The notes beneath the pieces are model-generated. The model was not told the origin of the DNA, did no database searches, and saw nothing but the letters and a program-made list of their open reading frames with translations. Shown here one piece after another: positions 1 through 7,225 of a DNA stretch of 50,602 bases. A program made the translations under genes and the position numbers. The stretch spans positions 1 through 50,602 of the forward strand of contig CALCHY010000037.1 of the NCBI GenBank assembly GCA_937907415.1, read 5' to 3'. Source of the stretch: an uncultured Trueperaceae bacterium (GTDB taxonomy: Bacteria; Deinococcota; Deinococci; Deinococcales; Trueperaceae). Numbering within the stretch: position 1 is the stretch's first letter; the number at the start of each line of letters is the position of its first letter.

Positions 1-4
1 AAGC

Positions 5-1234
5 CTACCCGCTAAGCTGCCCGATAATCGAGAACATCGGCAGGAACATGCCAGCAACGATGAAGCCGACGATGACACCGAGGAACACGATGAGCATGGG
101 TTCTAGCGCGGCAGTGAGGCTGTCGACTGCCTCGTCAACCTCCCGCTCGTAGAAGTCGGCGACCTTTTGGAGCATGCCGTCCACAGCGCCGGTTTCTTCA
201 CCGATGGCCACCATGGAGGACACCATTGGCGGGAAAACGCGCGGGTACTTCATTAGTGTTTGACTGATCTGCTCACCGCGTTGAACCGAGTCCTTGGTTT
301 CGTCGAGGATGTCTTCAACTATGGCGTTGCCAGCGGTGCCCTTGGTGATCTCGATCGATTCGATGATGTTGACGCCCGACCGAAGGAGCAAACCGAAGGT
401 GTTCGAGAAGCTCGCGATTGCGCTCTTCTGCACGAGTGTGCCAACTACAGGCATGCGCAACACGAACCCGTCAAGCACCCGCCTACCGCTCTTAGTGCGG
501 TAGTAGAAGCCGAGACCAACCACCACGGCCACGATCAGGCCGATCATTATGTACCACTGGTACCGAAGAAAGTCCGATACAGCGATCAGGGCCTTGGTGA
601 TTACGGGTAGGTCGCCACCCAACTGGTCGAGGATGGTCGCGAACTGCGGGACAATGCCCGTGAGCAGGAACCAAGTCACCGCAAGCGCGATCACGAGTAC
701 GACCGTTGGGTATGTGAGAGCCGTCTTGATCTTGCCGCGTAAGGCCGCCTGCTTCTCCATGTAGGCGGCGATGCGGTCGAGGATGCCGTCGAGGTTGCCA
801 GACACCTCACCCGCCTTGACAAGGTAGATGTAGAGCTTGTTGAAGAGTCTAGGGTGTTTGGCTAGACCGTTCGAGAGCTGCTGGCCGGTCTCGACGTCTT
901 CGCGCACTTGCTTGAGGGCGTCCTTAAGACCTTCCTTCGGCGCCTGTCGCTGCAGGATGGCGAGGCTCTGCACGACTGGCAAGCCCGCGTTGATGACCGT
1001 AGCGAACTGCCTGGAGAAGATGGTGATGTCACGAACGTTCGGGACACTACCGATATCCAACCACTTGGGTAGCTTTAGGTCGGTCTGCAGGCCCGACTTC
1101 GGGGCCTTGATTTCGGTGACAAAATAGCCCTTTTGGCGCAGGGAATTGGCCACGTCGCGCTCGGAAAGCGCTTCCGTTGTGCCCGTGATGACTTTGCCAC
1201 TACGGTCACGGACCTTGTACTCGAAAACCGCCAT
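5..1234 (-). CDS. pilC: Type IV pilus / type II secretion inner-membrane platform protein PilC (GspF family)
   Basis: The 409-residue protein has the duplicated T2SSF fold of PilC/GspF. The first copy is at about residues 70-195 (starting near FSRQFATVINAGLP) and the second at about 275-400 (near FSNTFGLLLRSGVN). Three hydrophobic helices lie near 170-195, 225-247 and 380-403. The N-terminal start MAVFEYKVRDRSGK is typical of the family. PilC forms the inner-membrane platform on which the pilus motor ATPase acts in pilus assembly or DNA uptake. The ATG is preceded by GGGAGG at a good distance. A TAGCGT box at 1248-1253 (minus strand) could give a very short leader. No other pilus gene is adjacent: nth diverges upstream and the window ends just downstream. 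Confidence 0.93.
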   Translation of the reverse strand: MAVFEYKVRDRSGKVITGTTEALSERDVANSLRQKGYFVTEIKAPKSGLQTDLKLPKWLDIGSVPNVRDITIFSRQFATVINAGLPVVQSLAILQRQAPKEGLKDALKQVREDVETGQQLSNGLAKHPRLFNKLYIYLVKAGEVSGNLDGILDRIAAYMEKQAALRGKIKTALTYPTVVLVIALAVTWFLLTGIVPQFATILDQLGGDLPVITKALIAVSDFLRYQWYIMIGLIVAVVVGLGFYYRTKSGRRVLDGFVLRMPVVGTLVQKSAIASFSNTFGLLLRSGVNIIESIEITKGTAGNAIVEDILDETKDSVQRGEQISQTLMKYPRVFPPMVSSMVAIGEETGAVDGMLQKVADFYEREVDEAVDSLTAALEPMLIVFLGVIVGFIVAGMFLPMFSIIGQLSG

Positions 1235-1365
1235 CCTGCCTCCCTAGACGCTAGCGCGGACGCTATCTCGAACTTAAACGAGAACCACGCGACCCGGCCG
1301 CAAGTAGCCTACCCGAGCAGCTGCTTCGAAAGCTGGTGGATAGGTCACTTATCCACACCCGGGGG

Positions 1366-1371
1366 TAGCAT
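1366..1371 (+). promoter_or_regulatory. Leaderless -10 box of nth
   Basis: TAGCAT lies 7 bases before the ATG at 1379. This spacing favours 1379 over the nearby in-frame ATGs at 1370 and 1403. The 144-base gap between pilC and nth holds this box and the divergent pilC promoter region. Confidence 0.5.
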
Positions 1372-1378
1372 GCGAACC

Positions 1379-2038
1379 ATGGCGGTTCCAACACGGGAAT
1401 CAATGAAGGCACGTCGTGAACGCGCGCTAAGGGTGTTGACTTCACTAAAGGTCCTCTATCCTGACGCCCGTACCGAGCTAGACTTCTCCACACCTTTCGA
1501 ACTCCTCATCGCGACCCTTCTGTCTGCACAGGCCACCGACGTGAGCGTTAATCTCGCTACCCCTGCGTTGTTCGCGGCATTTCCGACACCTGAGGCGATG
1601 GCGGAGGCCACCGCCGAGGCGGTAGAACCCTTCATCAAGTCCATCGGCCTTTACCGCACCAAAGCGAAGAACTCTGTGGCGGCCGCTAAACTGCTAGTCG
1701 AACGTCACGGTGGCGCCGTACCAGGGACGATGGCGGAGCTAGTGGCCCTGCCGGGCGTTGGCCGCAAGACTGCCAACGTGGTGCTCGCAAACGCGTTTGG
1801 AATCCCGACAATCGCCGTCGATACCCACGTTGGGCGACTTGCCCGGCGCTTGGGCTTCTCGAAACTCACAGATCCGGACAAGGTGGAGCTGGACCTGGCC
1901 AAGACGTTCCCGGAGAGTGAGTGGGTCTTCCTGCACCACGCACTGATCTTGCATGGGCGGCGCGTGTGCACGGCACGCAAGCCCGACTGCACGCACTGCC
2001 CTCTGTGCGACAATTGCCCGTCATGCGGTCGATTGTGA
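1379..2038 (+). CDS. nth: Endonuclease III (bifunctional DNA glycosylase/AP lyase)
   Basis: The 219-residue protein matches Nth in length and motifs. The helix-hairpin-helix LPGVGRKTANVV contains the catalytic lysine, and VDTHVGR carries the catalytic aspartate. The C-terminus has the [4Fe-4S] cysteine pattern C-x6-C-x2-C-x5-C (VCTARKPDCTHCPLCDNC), with one extra Cys at the end. It removes oxidised pyrimidines and nicks abasic sites in base excision repair. The open frame extends upstream into pilC, but that part has no Nth similarity. I chose the ATG at 1379 because a TAGCAT box sits 7 bases before it; 1370 is the alternative. The gene stands alone between divergent pilC and the downstream reductase, which has its own promoter. 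Confidence 0.95.
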   Translation: MAVPTRESMKARRERALRVLTSLKVLYPDARTELDFSTPFELLIATLLSAQATDVSVNLATPALFAAFPTPEAMAEATAEAVEPFIKSIGLYRTKAKNSVAAAKLLVERHGGAVPGTMAELVALPGVGRKTANVVLANAFGIPTIAVDTHVGRLARRLGFSKLTDPDKVELDLAKTFPESEWVFLHHALILHGRRVCTARKPDCTHCPLCDNCPSCGRL

Positions 2039-2157
2039 CGCGTCTCATGGCGGCAGGGTGCCACGTGTTAAGCAAGCGGCCGCGGCCCGACTTGGCTGTT
2101 GCCTAGAGAATGTAGGCGAAAGTACCGCCACGCCCTCCAGGCCCCGCGAACGGCTGG

Positions 2158-2163
2158 TAGCGT
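2158..2163 (+). promoter_or_regulatory. Leaderless extended -10 box of the YpdA-like gene
   Basis: TGG-TAGCGT (2155-2163) ends 6 bases before the ATG at 2170. The same nine bases occur before thrB. The rest of the 131-base gap after nth shows nothing recognisable. Confidence 0.55.
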
Positions 2164-2169
2164 GGACGC

Positions 2170-3243
2170 ATGATCGACGTAGCGATAATCGGCGCTGGCC
2201 CGATCGGCATCGAGGCAGCCATTCTGGCCAAACGGGCAGGGCTCGAGTACCTTGTCTTCGAAAAAGGCGCGGTGGTAGACGCCATCAGGCGCTACCCAAC
2301 GAGCATGTTGTTCTTCACCACCTCTGAGCGCCTTGAGGTTGGCGGTCACCCGCTAGTTACTACCGGCGATAAGCCTACCCGCAAGGAGGCGCTCGACTAC
2401 TACCGCAAGGTCGTGGCCAACGAGGCTCTCGAGGTGCAAACGCACAGCCAGGTAACGAGAATCTCACCAACTAGGTGTCCTGACGGCAGTAGCGCCTTCG
2501 ATCTCAACGTCCGCCCGGCCGAGAGCTGGCGCCACGCACCCGCAAGCGCGGGGCGCACTGTTCGGGCGCGCTACGTCGTGGTGGCAACCGGCTACTTCGA
2601 TAACCCCAAGTTACTGGGCGTGCCTGGCGAGGGCCTGCCCCACGTTTCGCACTACTACGACGAGGGCCACGAGCACTACGGGCGCAACGTAGTCATCGTC
2701 GGCGCAGGTTCGAGTGCCGCAGACGCCGCGCTCGATCTTTACCGCGCCGGCGCCAAGGTAACGATCGTTCACCGCGGTGATGACTTCCGGCACAGCCTCA
2801 AGTACTGGGTTAGGCCCAACCTCGAGAACCGCGTCAAAGAAGGCTCGATCCAGGCGCACTTCGAAGCCGTCGTCAAGGCCATCACGCCGCACGACGTCGT
2901 CGTCGCTCAGGCGGGGCAAGAGTTCCGCCTTCCGGCCGACCGGGTCTTCGCCTTAACCGGCTACTTCGCCCCACCAGAGTTGCTCACAGCGGCTGGAGTA
3001 ACGGTCGATCCGAACACGCTCGCCGCCACCTTGAGCCCAGCAACATTCGAAAGCAACATTCCTGGCCTCTTCGTGGTGGGCTCCGCTGGATCCGGAACTC
3101 GCACGTCGGATGTCTTCATAGAGAACGGCCTCGTACACGCCAACATGGCACTCACGACCATCACCAGCCGCCTGTCCAAGCTCAGCAGCGCCAAGCTAAC
3201 GGCACCAGCCGCTAAACGGGCGGCCCTGGCCATCGAAGGCTGA
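2170..3243 (+). CDS. YpdA-family FAD/NAD(P)-dependent oxidoreductase, putative bacillithiol disulfide reductase
   Basis: The 357-residue flavoprotein has an N-terminal FAD-binding GxGxxG (IGAGPIG at residues 7-13), a second nucleotide-binding motif VIVGAGSSAADAAL near 178-191, and the ATGYFDNP element between them. It lacks the CxxC of thioredoxin reductases. The early segment with YPTSMLFFTTSERLEVG is characteristic of YpdA proteins, which are linked to reduction of bacillithiol disulfide. Bacillithiol is the low-molecular-weight thiol of Firmicutes and Deinococcota, so this fits the proposed host. No bacillithiol synthesis gene is nearby. The leaderless -10 box fixes the start. Confidence 0.85.
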   Translation: MIDVAIIGAGPIGIEAAILAKRAGLEYLVFEKGAVVDAIRRYPTSMLFFTTSERLEVGGHPLVTTGDKPTRKEALDYYRKVVANEALEVQTHSQVTRISPTRCPDGSSAFDLNVRPAESWRHAPASAGRTVRARYVVVATGYFDNPKLLGVPGEGLPHVSHYYDEGHEHYGRNVVIVGAGSSAADAALDLYRAGAKVTIVHRGDDFRHSLKYWVRPNLENRVKEGSIQAHFEAVVKAITPHDVVVAQAGQEFRLPADRVFALTGYFAPPELLTAAGVTVDPNTLAATLSPATFESNIPGLFVVGSAGSGTRTSDVFIENGLVHANMALTTITSRLSKLSSAKLTAPAAKRAALAIEG

Positions 3244-3275
3244 CGCCTAAGCCCCTCTATTGCCGTTCGGGGCGC

Positions 3276-3281
3276 TAGAAT
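3276..3281 (+). promoter_or_regulatory. -10 box, short-leader promoter
   Basis: TAGAAT sits 20 bases before the ATG at 3302, and AGGAGG follows it at 3288-3293, so this transcript should have a short leader with a Shine-Dalgarno site. The 11-mer GGCGCTAGAAT at 3271-3281 recurs exactly in front of hflX. Confidence 0.45.
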
Positions 3282-3301
3282 CGAGCTAGGAGGTCGGAGC
3301 A

Positions 3302-3904
3302 ATGAAGCAACGCGACCTGTTGATCGGAATCGGACTCATCGTGCTCGGCCTGCTATTCCTGGTCGGCCCTTCACTTGACCTCGCGCAGGTTGGGTGGCCA
3401 TTCTTCGTGATCGTGCCCGGCGCCGCACTTCTGTTCCTAGCGTTCAGCATGCCTGGCACCAACAGTGGGCTCGCCATCCCAGGCGCGGTTCTAACTACCA
3501 TCGGCCTCATCCTGCTGATCTTCTCCCTCAACGGTCATTGGCAGGGCTGGGCGTACGCTTGGGCTCTCATCGTCGCGGCTTCAGGCCTCGGCACGTACAT
3601 CCAAGGAAACCTCTCGGACAACGCCCAACTCCGTAGCAGCGGCATGCGTGCCGCAATCTACGGCGTAGCCGGCTTCGTCATACTCGGCCTGTTCTTCGAG
3701 TTCCTGATCTTCGGTAGCCGCAGCAGCTTCGTCAGGTGGCTACTGCCGATCGGGCTGATAATCGCGGGTGCAATTATGCTCTACCTGAACACACGCAACC
3801 GCTCGAGCGGCGCACCGAAAGTCACCGCGCCAACACAGCCAACGACCCGAACCACCAGCACTAGCGTCACCCCGCCGCCCAAGCGCGACCAGGAGCACGG
3901 CTGA
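3302..3904 (+). CDS. Small multi-pass membrane protein, LiaF-transmembrane-like
   Basis: The 200-residue protein has about six hydrophobic segments between residues 5 and 160, arranged as short helix pairs around small polar turns. A Thr/Pro/Ser-rich cytoplasmic-like tail follows (APTQPTTRTTSTSVTPPPK). The opening RDLLIGIGLIVLGLLFLVG resembles the transmembrane region of LiaF/DUF5668 proteins, which sit in envelope-stress systems, but the soluble LiaF domain is absent. The Shine-Dalgarno site AGGAGG and an upstream -10 box support the start. No two-component genes are nearby, so the function is unknown. A hairpin at 3961-3989 probably ends its transcript. Confidence 0.7.
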   Translation: MKQRDLLIGIGLIVLGLLFLVGPSLDLAQVGWPFFVIVPGAALLFLAFSMPGTNSGLAIPGAVLTTIGLILLIFSLNGHWQGWAYAWALIVAASGLGTYIQGNLSDNAQLRSSGMRAAIYGVAGFVILGLFFEFLIFGSRSSFVRWLLPIGLIIAGAIMLYLNTRNRSSGAPKVTAPTQPTTRTTSTSVTPPPKRDQEHG

Positions 3905-3960
3905 GGCGTGCGGTCGACAAACGCTCCGGCGCAAATGACGGCGCTCCCTGACTACCGAAT

Positions 3961-3989
3961 GGTGCGGCCCAGCACGAACGGGCCGCACC
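3961..3989 (+). terminator. Perfect 10-bp hairpin between the membrane protein and tRNA nucleotidyltransferase genes
   Basis: GGTGCGGCCC and GGGCCGCACC form perfect arms around a 9-base loop. There is no T run after it. It begins 57 bases after one stop codon and ends 28 bases before the next start, so it may be a terminator or a leader structure. Confidence 0.4.
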
Positions 3990-4017
3990 CCAGCCACCAG
4001 CGGACCGCAGGTCGCAG

Positions 4018-6567
4018 ATGCGCCTGATCGTCACCCACGAACAACCCGACTTCGACGCCCTCGCCAGCCTCGCCCTCGCGAAGCTCCTCTTCCCCGGCTC
4101 TACGGCCACGATCCAGGGCGCACTTAGCCGCCAACTCAGCGCCTTCCTGCGCCTCTACCGGGACGAACTCGACCTCACGCCAGCCGATCAGCTCGATCAG
4201 GCAGCGGTAACTGAGCTCATAGTGGTTGACACCAACGACCCCGCCCGCATCAAGCCTTTCGATGCGCTCCTAGACCGTGTGCCCGTCACCGTCTACGACC
4301 ACCATCCCCAAACGCCAGGCAGCATCGCGGCGGCGCGAGGCATCAGCGAACGCATCGGTGCAACGGCCACCCTTCTCACCCGCGAACTCATGGCAACCGC
4401 CATCACCATCCCACCACCCGTGGCAACCCTCGCTCTACTAGCAATCCACGAGGACACCGGCAACCTGACCTTCGACCAAACGAGCGCAGACGACTACCGC
4501 GCCGCCGCCCACCTCTTGGCGAGCGGTGCCAATCTCCAAGTCGTAAGGCGCTTCGCCCACACCACGCTCGATACCGACCAACAAGCCTTCCGCAGCGCCC
4601 TCCTCGCCAATACCGAACTGACGACCGTGGCAGGCAGGCAAGTAGCGGTCGCCGCATTCGAGTACCCCACCTACGTCGGCGGCGTCAGCGGCACAGTTAA
4701 CGACCTACTAGACCTGTACGGCGCCGACGCGGCCATCGCTGCGGTGCGCATGGACTCACGCACCCTAGTGTTCGCTCGAAGCAACGAACGCTTCGACTGC
4801 GCAGCGGCCCTATCCGAAGCCATCGGCGGGGCCGGCCATCCAGGAGCAGCTTTCGGAAAGTCAGATGACGAGCCGCAAACCGTACTCCAGCGCGTGCTGG
4901 AGGCCCTAGCGCACCACGCCGCCCCCGCGCTCACGGCACGCGACCTCATGAGCACCCCCGTTCGCAGCGTCCGCCACGACACCACCGTCGCGGAAGCCAC
5001 GGACAGGCTCCTCCTCTTCGGGCACAACGGCATGCCAGTGCTAGACGACAGCGGGCGAGTCCTCGGCGTCGTATCCCGCCGCGACCTCGACCGCGCCAAC
5101 CGCCTCGGCCTCACCAACTCGTCAGTAAGCGGCTTCATGACACGAGAAGTCATCAGTGCCTCACCCACGGCCACGCTCCCAGAACTCGAGGGGTTAGTCC
5201 TCGACCACAACATCGGACGCATACCCATCGTGCAGGACGGGCGGCTGACTGGCATCGTCACCCGCACCGACCTCATCGGCGCACGCCACCAGAGCGCGGG
5301 CGCAACGGACCTCGCCAGTCGGCTGCTGCAACGCCTGCCGACCAGCGTGAAGCGCGTGCTCGACCAGGCAGCCGCCACCGCGGCTGGCAAGCCGCTGTAC
5401 CTGGTGGGCGGAACGGTCCGCGACCTCATGCTAGGAGCAGGCGTCAAAGACATAGACCTAGTCGTTGAGGGCGAGACGGCCGAACGCTTCGGCACCCGCC
5501 TCCAGGCCAACATCGGTGGCACGCTCGCCTGCCATGTCGACTTCGGCACCTGCACCCTCGCGTTAGAGGACGGCGTCGTGCTCGACCTTGCCACCGCCCG
5601 CGAGGAGACGTACGCCCGTCCAGGGGTGCTACCCGCAGTGACGCCCAGCTCACTACGCAAGGACCTCGCCCGCCGCGATTTCAGCGTCAACGCACTTGCG
5701 CTCAGGCTCCAGCCCCTCCCCCACCAACTGATCGACCCGTTCGGCGGAGCGGCCGACCTGGAAGCACGGCAGCTGCGCGTGCTGCACCCGCTCTCCTTCG
5801 TCGAAGACCCAACGCGGATTCTGCGCGGTGCGCGCCTAGCGGGCCGACTGGGGTTCCACTTCGAGCGCGGCACGGGCTCGCAAGCCAACGCAGCTCTCGA
5901 CCAACGCTTCCTAGGGAACGTCAGCCGCTCACGACTGCGTGCCGAGCTCGAGATAACCCTCGACGAACCGCGAGTCGCCCCGGCCATTGGGATTCTCACC
6001 GAACTGCACGCCTTGGAGGCCATGTTCGGCCTACCACGTGCAACAGGGCAACTCGACCCGCTGACCCTCACCGCTAACCTAGATGTGTTACGCGAAGCGA
6101 ACGCCGTGCCAAGCGAGGCGTACCTCCTCGCGCTCTTCATCGGCGTGCCCACACCAGACCTGAACGCCCACCTTCAAGAGTTCAACTGGCCGCGCCGCCA
6201 CCACACGAACATCGAGCGCCTCCACAAGATCATCGACCCCGACCTTAGGCCGAGGCATAAAGGGCGGCCGGAGGCGCTACGCGACGAAGACCTCGAGGCG
6301 CTCGATCCGCCTGCCCGGTGGCTATTACGCGTCATCGACCCCGAGTTGGCGCTGCGCGTCGAACGCCTCGAGACCGCGCCGCCCCAGCGGAGGCTCCGCG
6401 GTAGCGATGTGGTAGCTTTGGGGCTGCTGCCGGGACCTCGCGTCGGCCGCGTGCTGGACGAGGTCGCTCGTGCTCGCGCCGAGCGCGAGGTGGCCTCCTT
6501 CGAAGAAGAACTCGACCTAGCGAAGCGGTTGATAAACGAACAACGCAACGCCGGCGGTCTGGAGTAA
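4018..6567 (+). CDS. DHH-CBS-CBS-tRNA nucleotidyltransferase fusion (A-adding / CCA-adding type)
   Basis: The 849-residue protein joins three modules. Residues 1-300 form a DHH phosphoesterase, with the DFDAL motif near the N-terminus, a VVDTND motif and VYDHHPQTPG. Residues about 305-430 are two CBS domains, starting at MSTPVRSVRHDTTV and MTREVISASPTATL. Residues about 450-800 are a class II poly(A) polymerase/tRNA nucleotidyltransferase, with LVGGTVRDLML, the DID metal motif, RRDFSVNAL and EDPTRILRGARLAGRLGF. Such fusions are known in Aquifex and the Deinococcota, where they act as A-adding enzymes that finish the tRNA 3' end. If so, a separate CC-adding enzyme should exist elsewhere in the genome. 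The DHH part suggests an added nuclease activity and the CBS pair a nucleotide sensor. The degenerate M50 gene starts 4 bases later. Confidence 0.9.
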   Translation: MRLIVTHEQPDFDALASLALAKLLFPGSTATIQGALSRQLSAFLRLYRDELDLTPADQLDQAAVTELIVVDTNDPARIKPFDALLDRVPVTVYDHHPQTPGSIAAARGISERIGATATLLTRELMATAITIPPPVATLALLAIHEDTGNLTFDQTSADDYRAAAHLLASGANLQVVRRFAHTTLDTDQQAFRSALLANTELTTVAGRQVAVAAFEYPTYVGGVSGTVNDLLDLYGADAAIAAVRMDSRTLVFARSNERFDCAAALSEAIGGAGHPGAAFGKSDDEPQTVLQRVLEALAHHAAPALTARDLMSTPVRSVRHDTTVAEATDRLLLFGHNGMPVLDDSGRVLGVVSRRDLDRANRLGLTNSSVSGFMTREVISASPTATLPELEGLVLDHNIGRIPIVQDGRLTGIVTRTDLIGARHQSAGATDLASRLLQRLPTSVKRVLDQAAATAAGKPLYLVGGTVRDLMLGAGVKDIDLVVEGETAERFGTRLQANIGGTLACHVDFGTCTLALEDGVVLDLATAREETYARPGVLPAVTPSSLRKDLARRDFSVNALALRLQPLPHQLIDPFGGAADLEARQLRVLHPLSFVEDPTRILRGARLAGRLGFHFERGTGSQANAALDQRFLGNVSRSRLRAELEITLDEPRVAPAIGILTELHALEAMFGLPRATGQLDPLTLTANLDVLREANAVPSEAYLLALFIGVPTPDLNAHLQEFNWPRRHHTNIERLHKIIDPDLRPRHKGRPEALRDEDLEALDPPARWLLRVIDPELALRVERLETAPPQRRLRGSDVVALGLLPGPRVGRVLDEVARARAEREVASFEEELDLAKRLINEQRNAGGLE

Positions 6568-6571
6568 CCCC

Positions 6572-7204
6572 ATGTTCTTGAGGCTCATCAGCCAACCAAC
6601 CGCCCTAGTCATCGCCGCCATCGTGATGATCATGGCGCTCATCCTCCACAACATCGTGCAGGCGCTGGTGGCCGACCGCCTAGGTGACCGCAGCCCGCGC
6701 CTGGCGGGCTTCGCTGCCTTCGATCCGCAACGCCAACTCGACCCCTTCGGAGTGCTCTTCCTCCTCCTGCTCGGCTTCGGCTGGCCGCGCGCCGTACCAG
6801 TCAACTCCCGCAACTACCGCGGACGGGGCCGCGCAGAGGCCTGGGTGTGGCTGTCCGGCATCGGTGCTTACCTCGCCGTAGCCTTCGTCAGCCTCCTGCT
6901 GGGCGCCATCTTCCGCGCACTGAACAGCCCCATCCTCGTGTTCTCGTTCGAGGTTGCGGCCAGTTACGCCGTGCTGCATGCCGTGATCAACCTCTTCCCG
7001 CTGCTGCCCCTAGACATGGGCCGCGCAGCGCTTGCGTGGGGTCACCCAGACGTGCGCCGCGTGATCATGCAGTTGGCGCAGTTCGGCGTGCTCGGCTTCA
7101 TGGTCTTCTTCTTCGTGCTCAACGCAACCGGCGTGGTCGGGCGTTTGATGTTCCTCGTAGAGAGCCTGTTCTCCCGCATCATCGGACTCATCCCAGGGCT
7201 GTAA
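6572..7204 (+). CDS. M50/site-2-protease-like membrane protein with degenerate active site
   Basis: The 210-residue multi-pass protein follows the S2P/M50 short form closely. It has a first helix with the zinc-site position, a RLGD segment, the DPFGVLF loop, WPRAVPVNSRNYRG, and the conserved NLFPLLPLDMGR helix. The catalytic HExxH is replaced by H26-N-I-V-Q30, the usual NPxAHxDP is DPQRQLDP, and the third ligand segment reads DM instead of DG. It therefore should not bind zinc or cleave peptides as a normal S2P does. The start follows the tRNA nucleotidyltransferase stop by 4 bases, so the two are almost certainly cotranscribed. It could be a pseudoprotease that holds a membrane substrate; its role is unknown. 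Confidence 0.82.
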   Translation: MFLRLISQPTALVIAAIVMIMALILHNIVQALVADRLGDRSPRLAGFAAFDPQRQLDPFGVLFLLLLGFGWPRAVPVNSRNYRGRGRAEAWVWLSGIGAYLAVAFVSLLLGAIFRALNSPILVFSFEVAASYAVLHAVINLFPLLPLDMGRAALAWGHPDVRRVIMQLAQFGVLGFMVFFFVLNATGVVGRLMFLVESLFSRIIGLIPGL

Positions 7205-7225
7205 GCGGTAGCCAACCGCCAGAAG

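Noticed and set aside
1133..1378. N-terminal extension of Nth from a TTG at 1133
   Set aside because: It overlaps the start of pilC, has no Nth similarity, and the leaderless box points to 1379.
4671..6152. A 493-codon open frame on the minus strand inside the tRNA nucleotidyltransferase gene
   Set aside because: It lies wholly antisense to a gene with perfect domain motifs, its translation is Arg/Ser-rich with no recognisable domain, and such frames are expected at this GC content.
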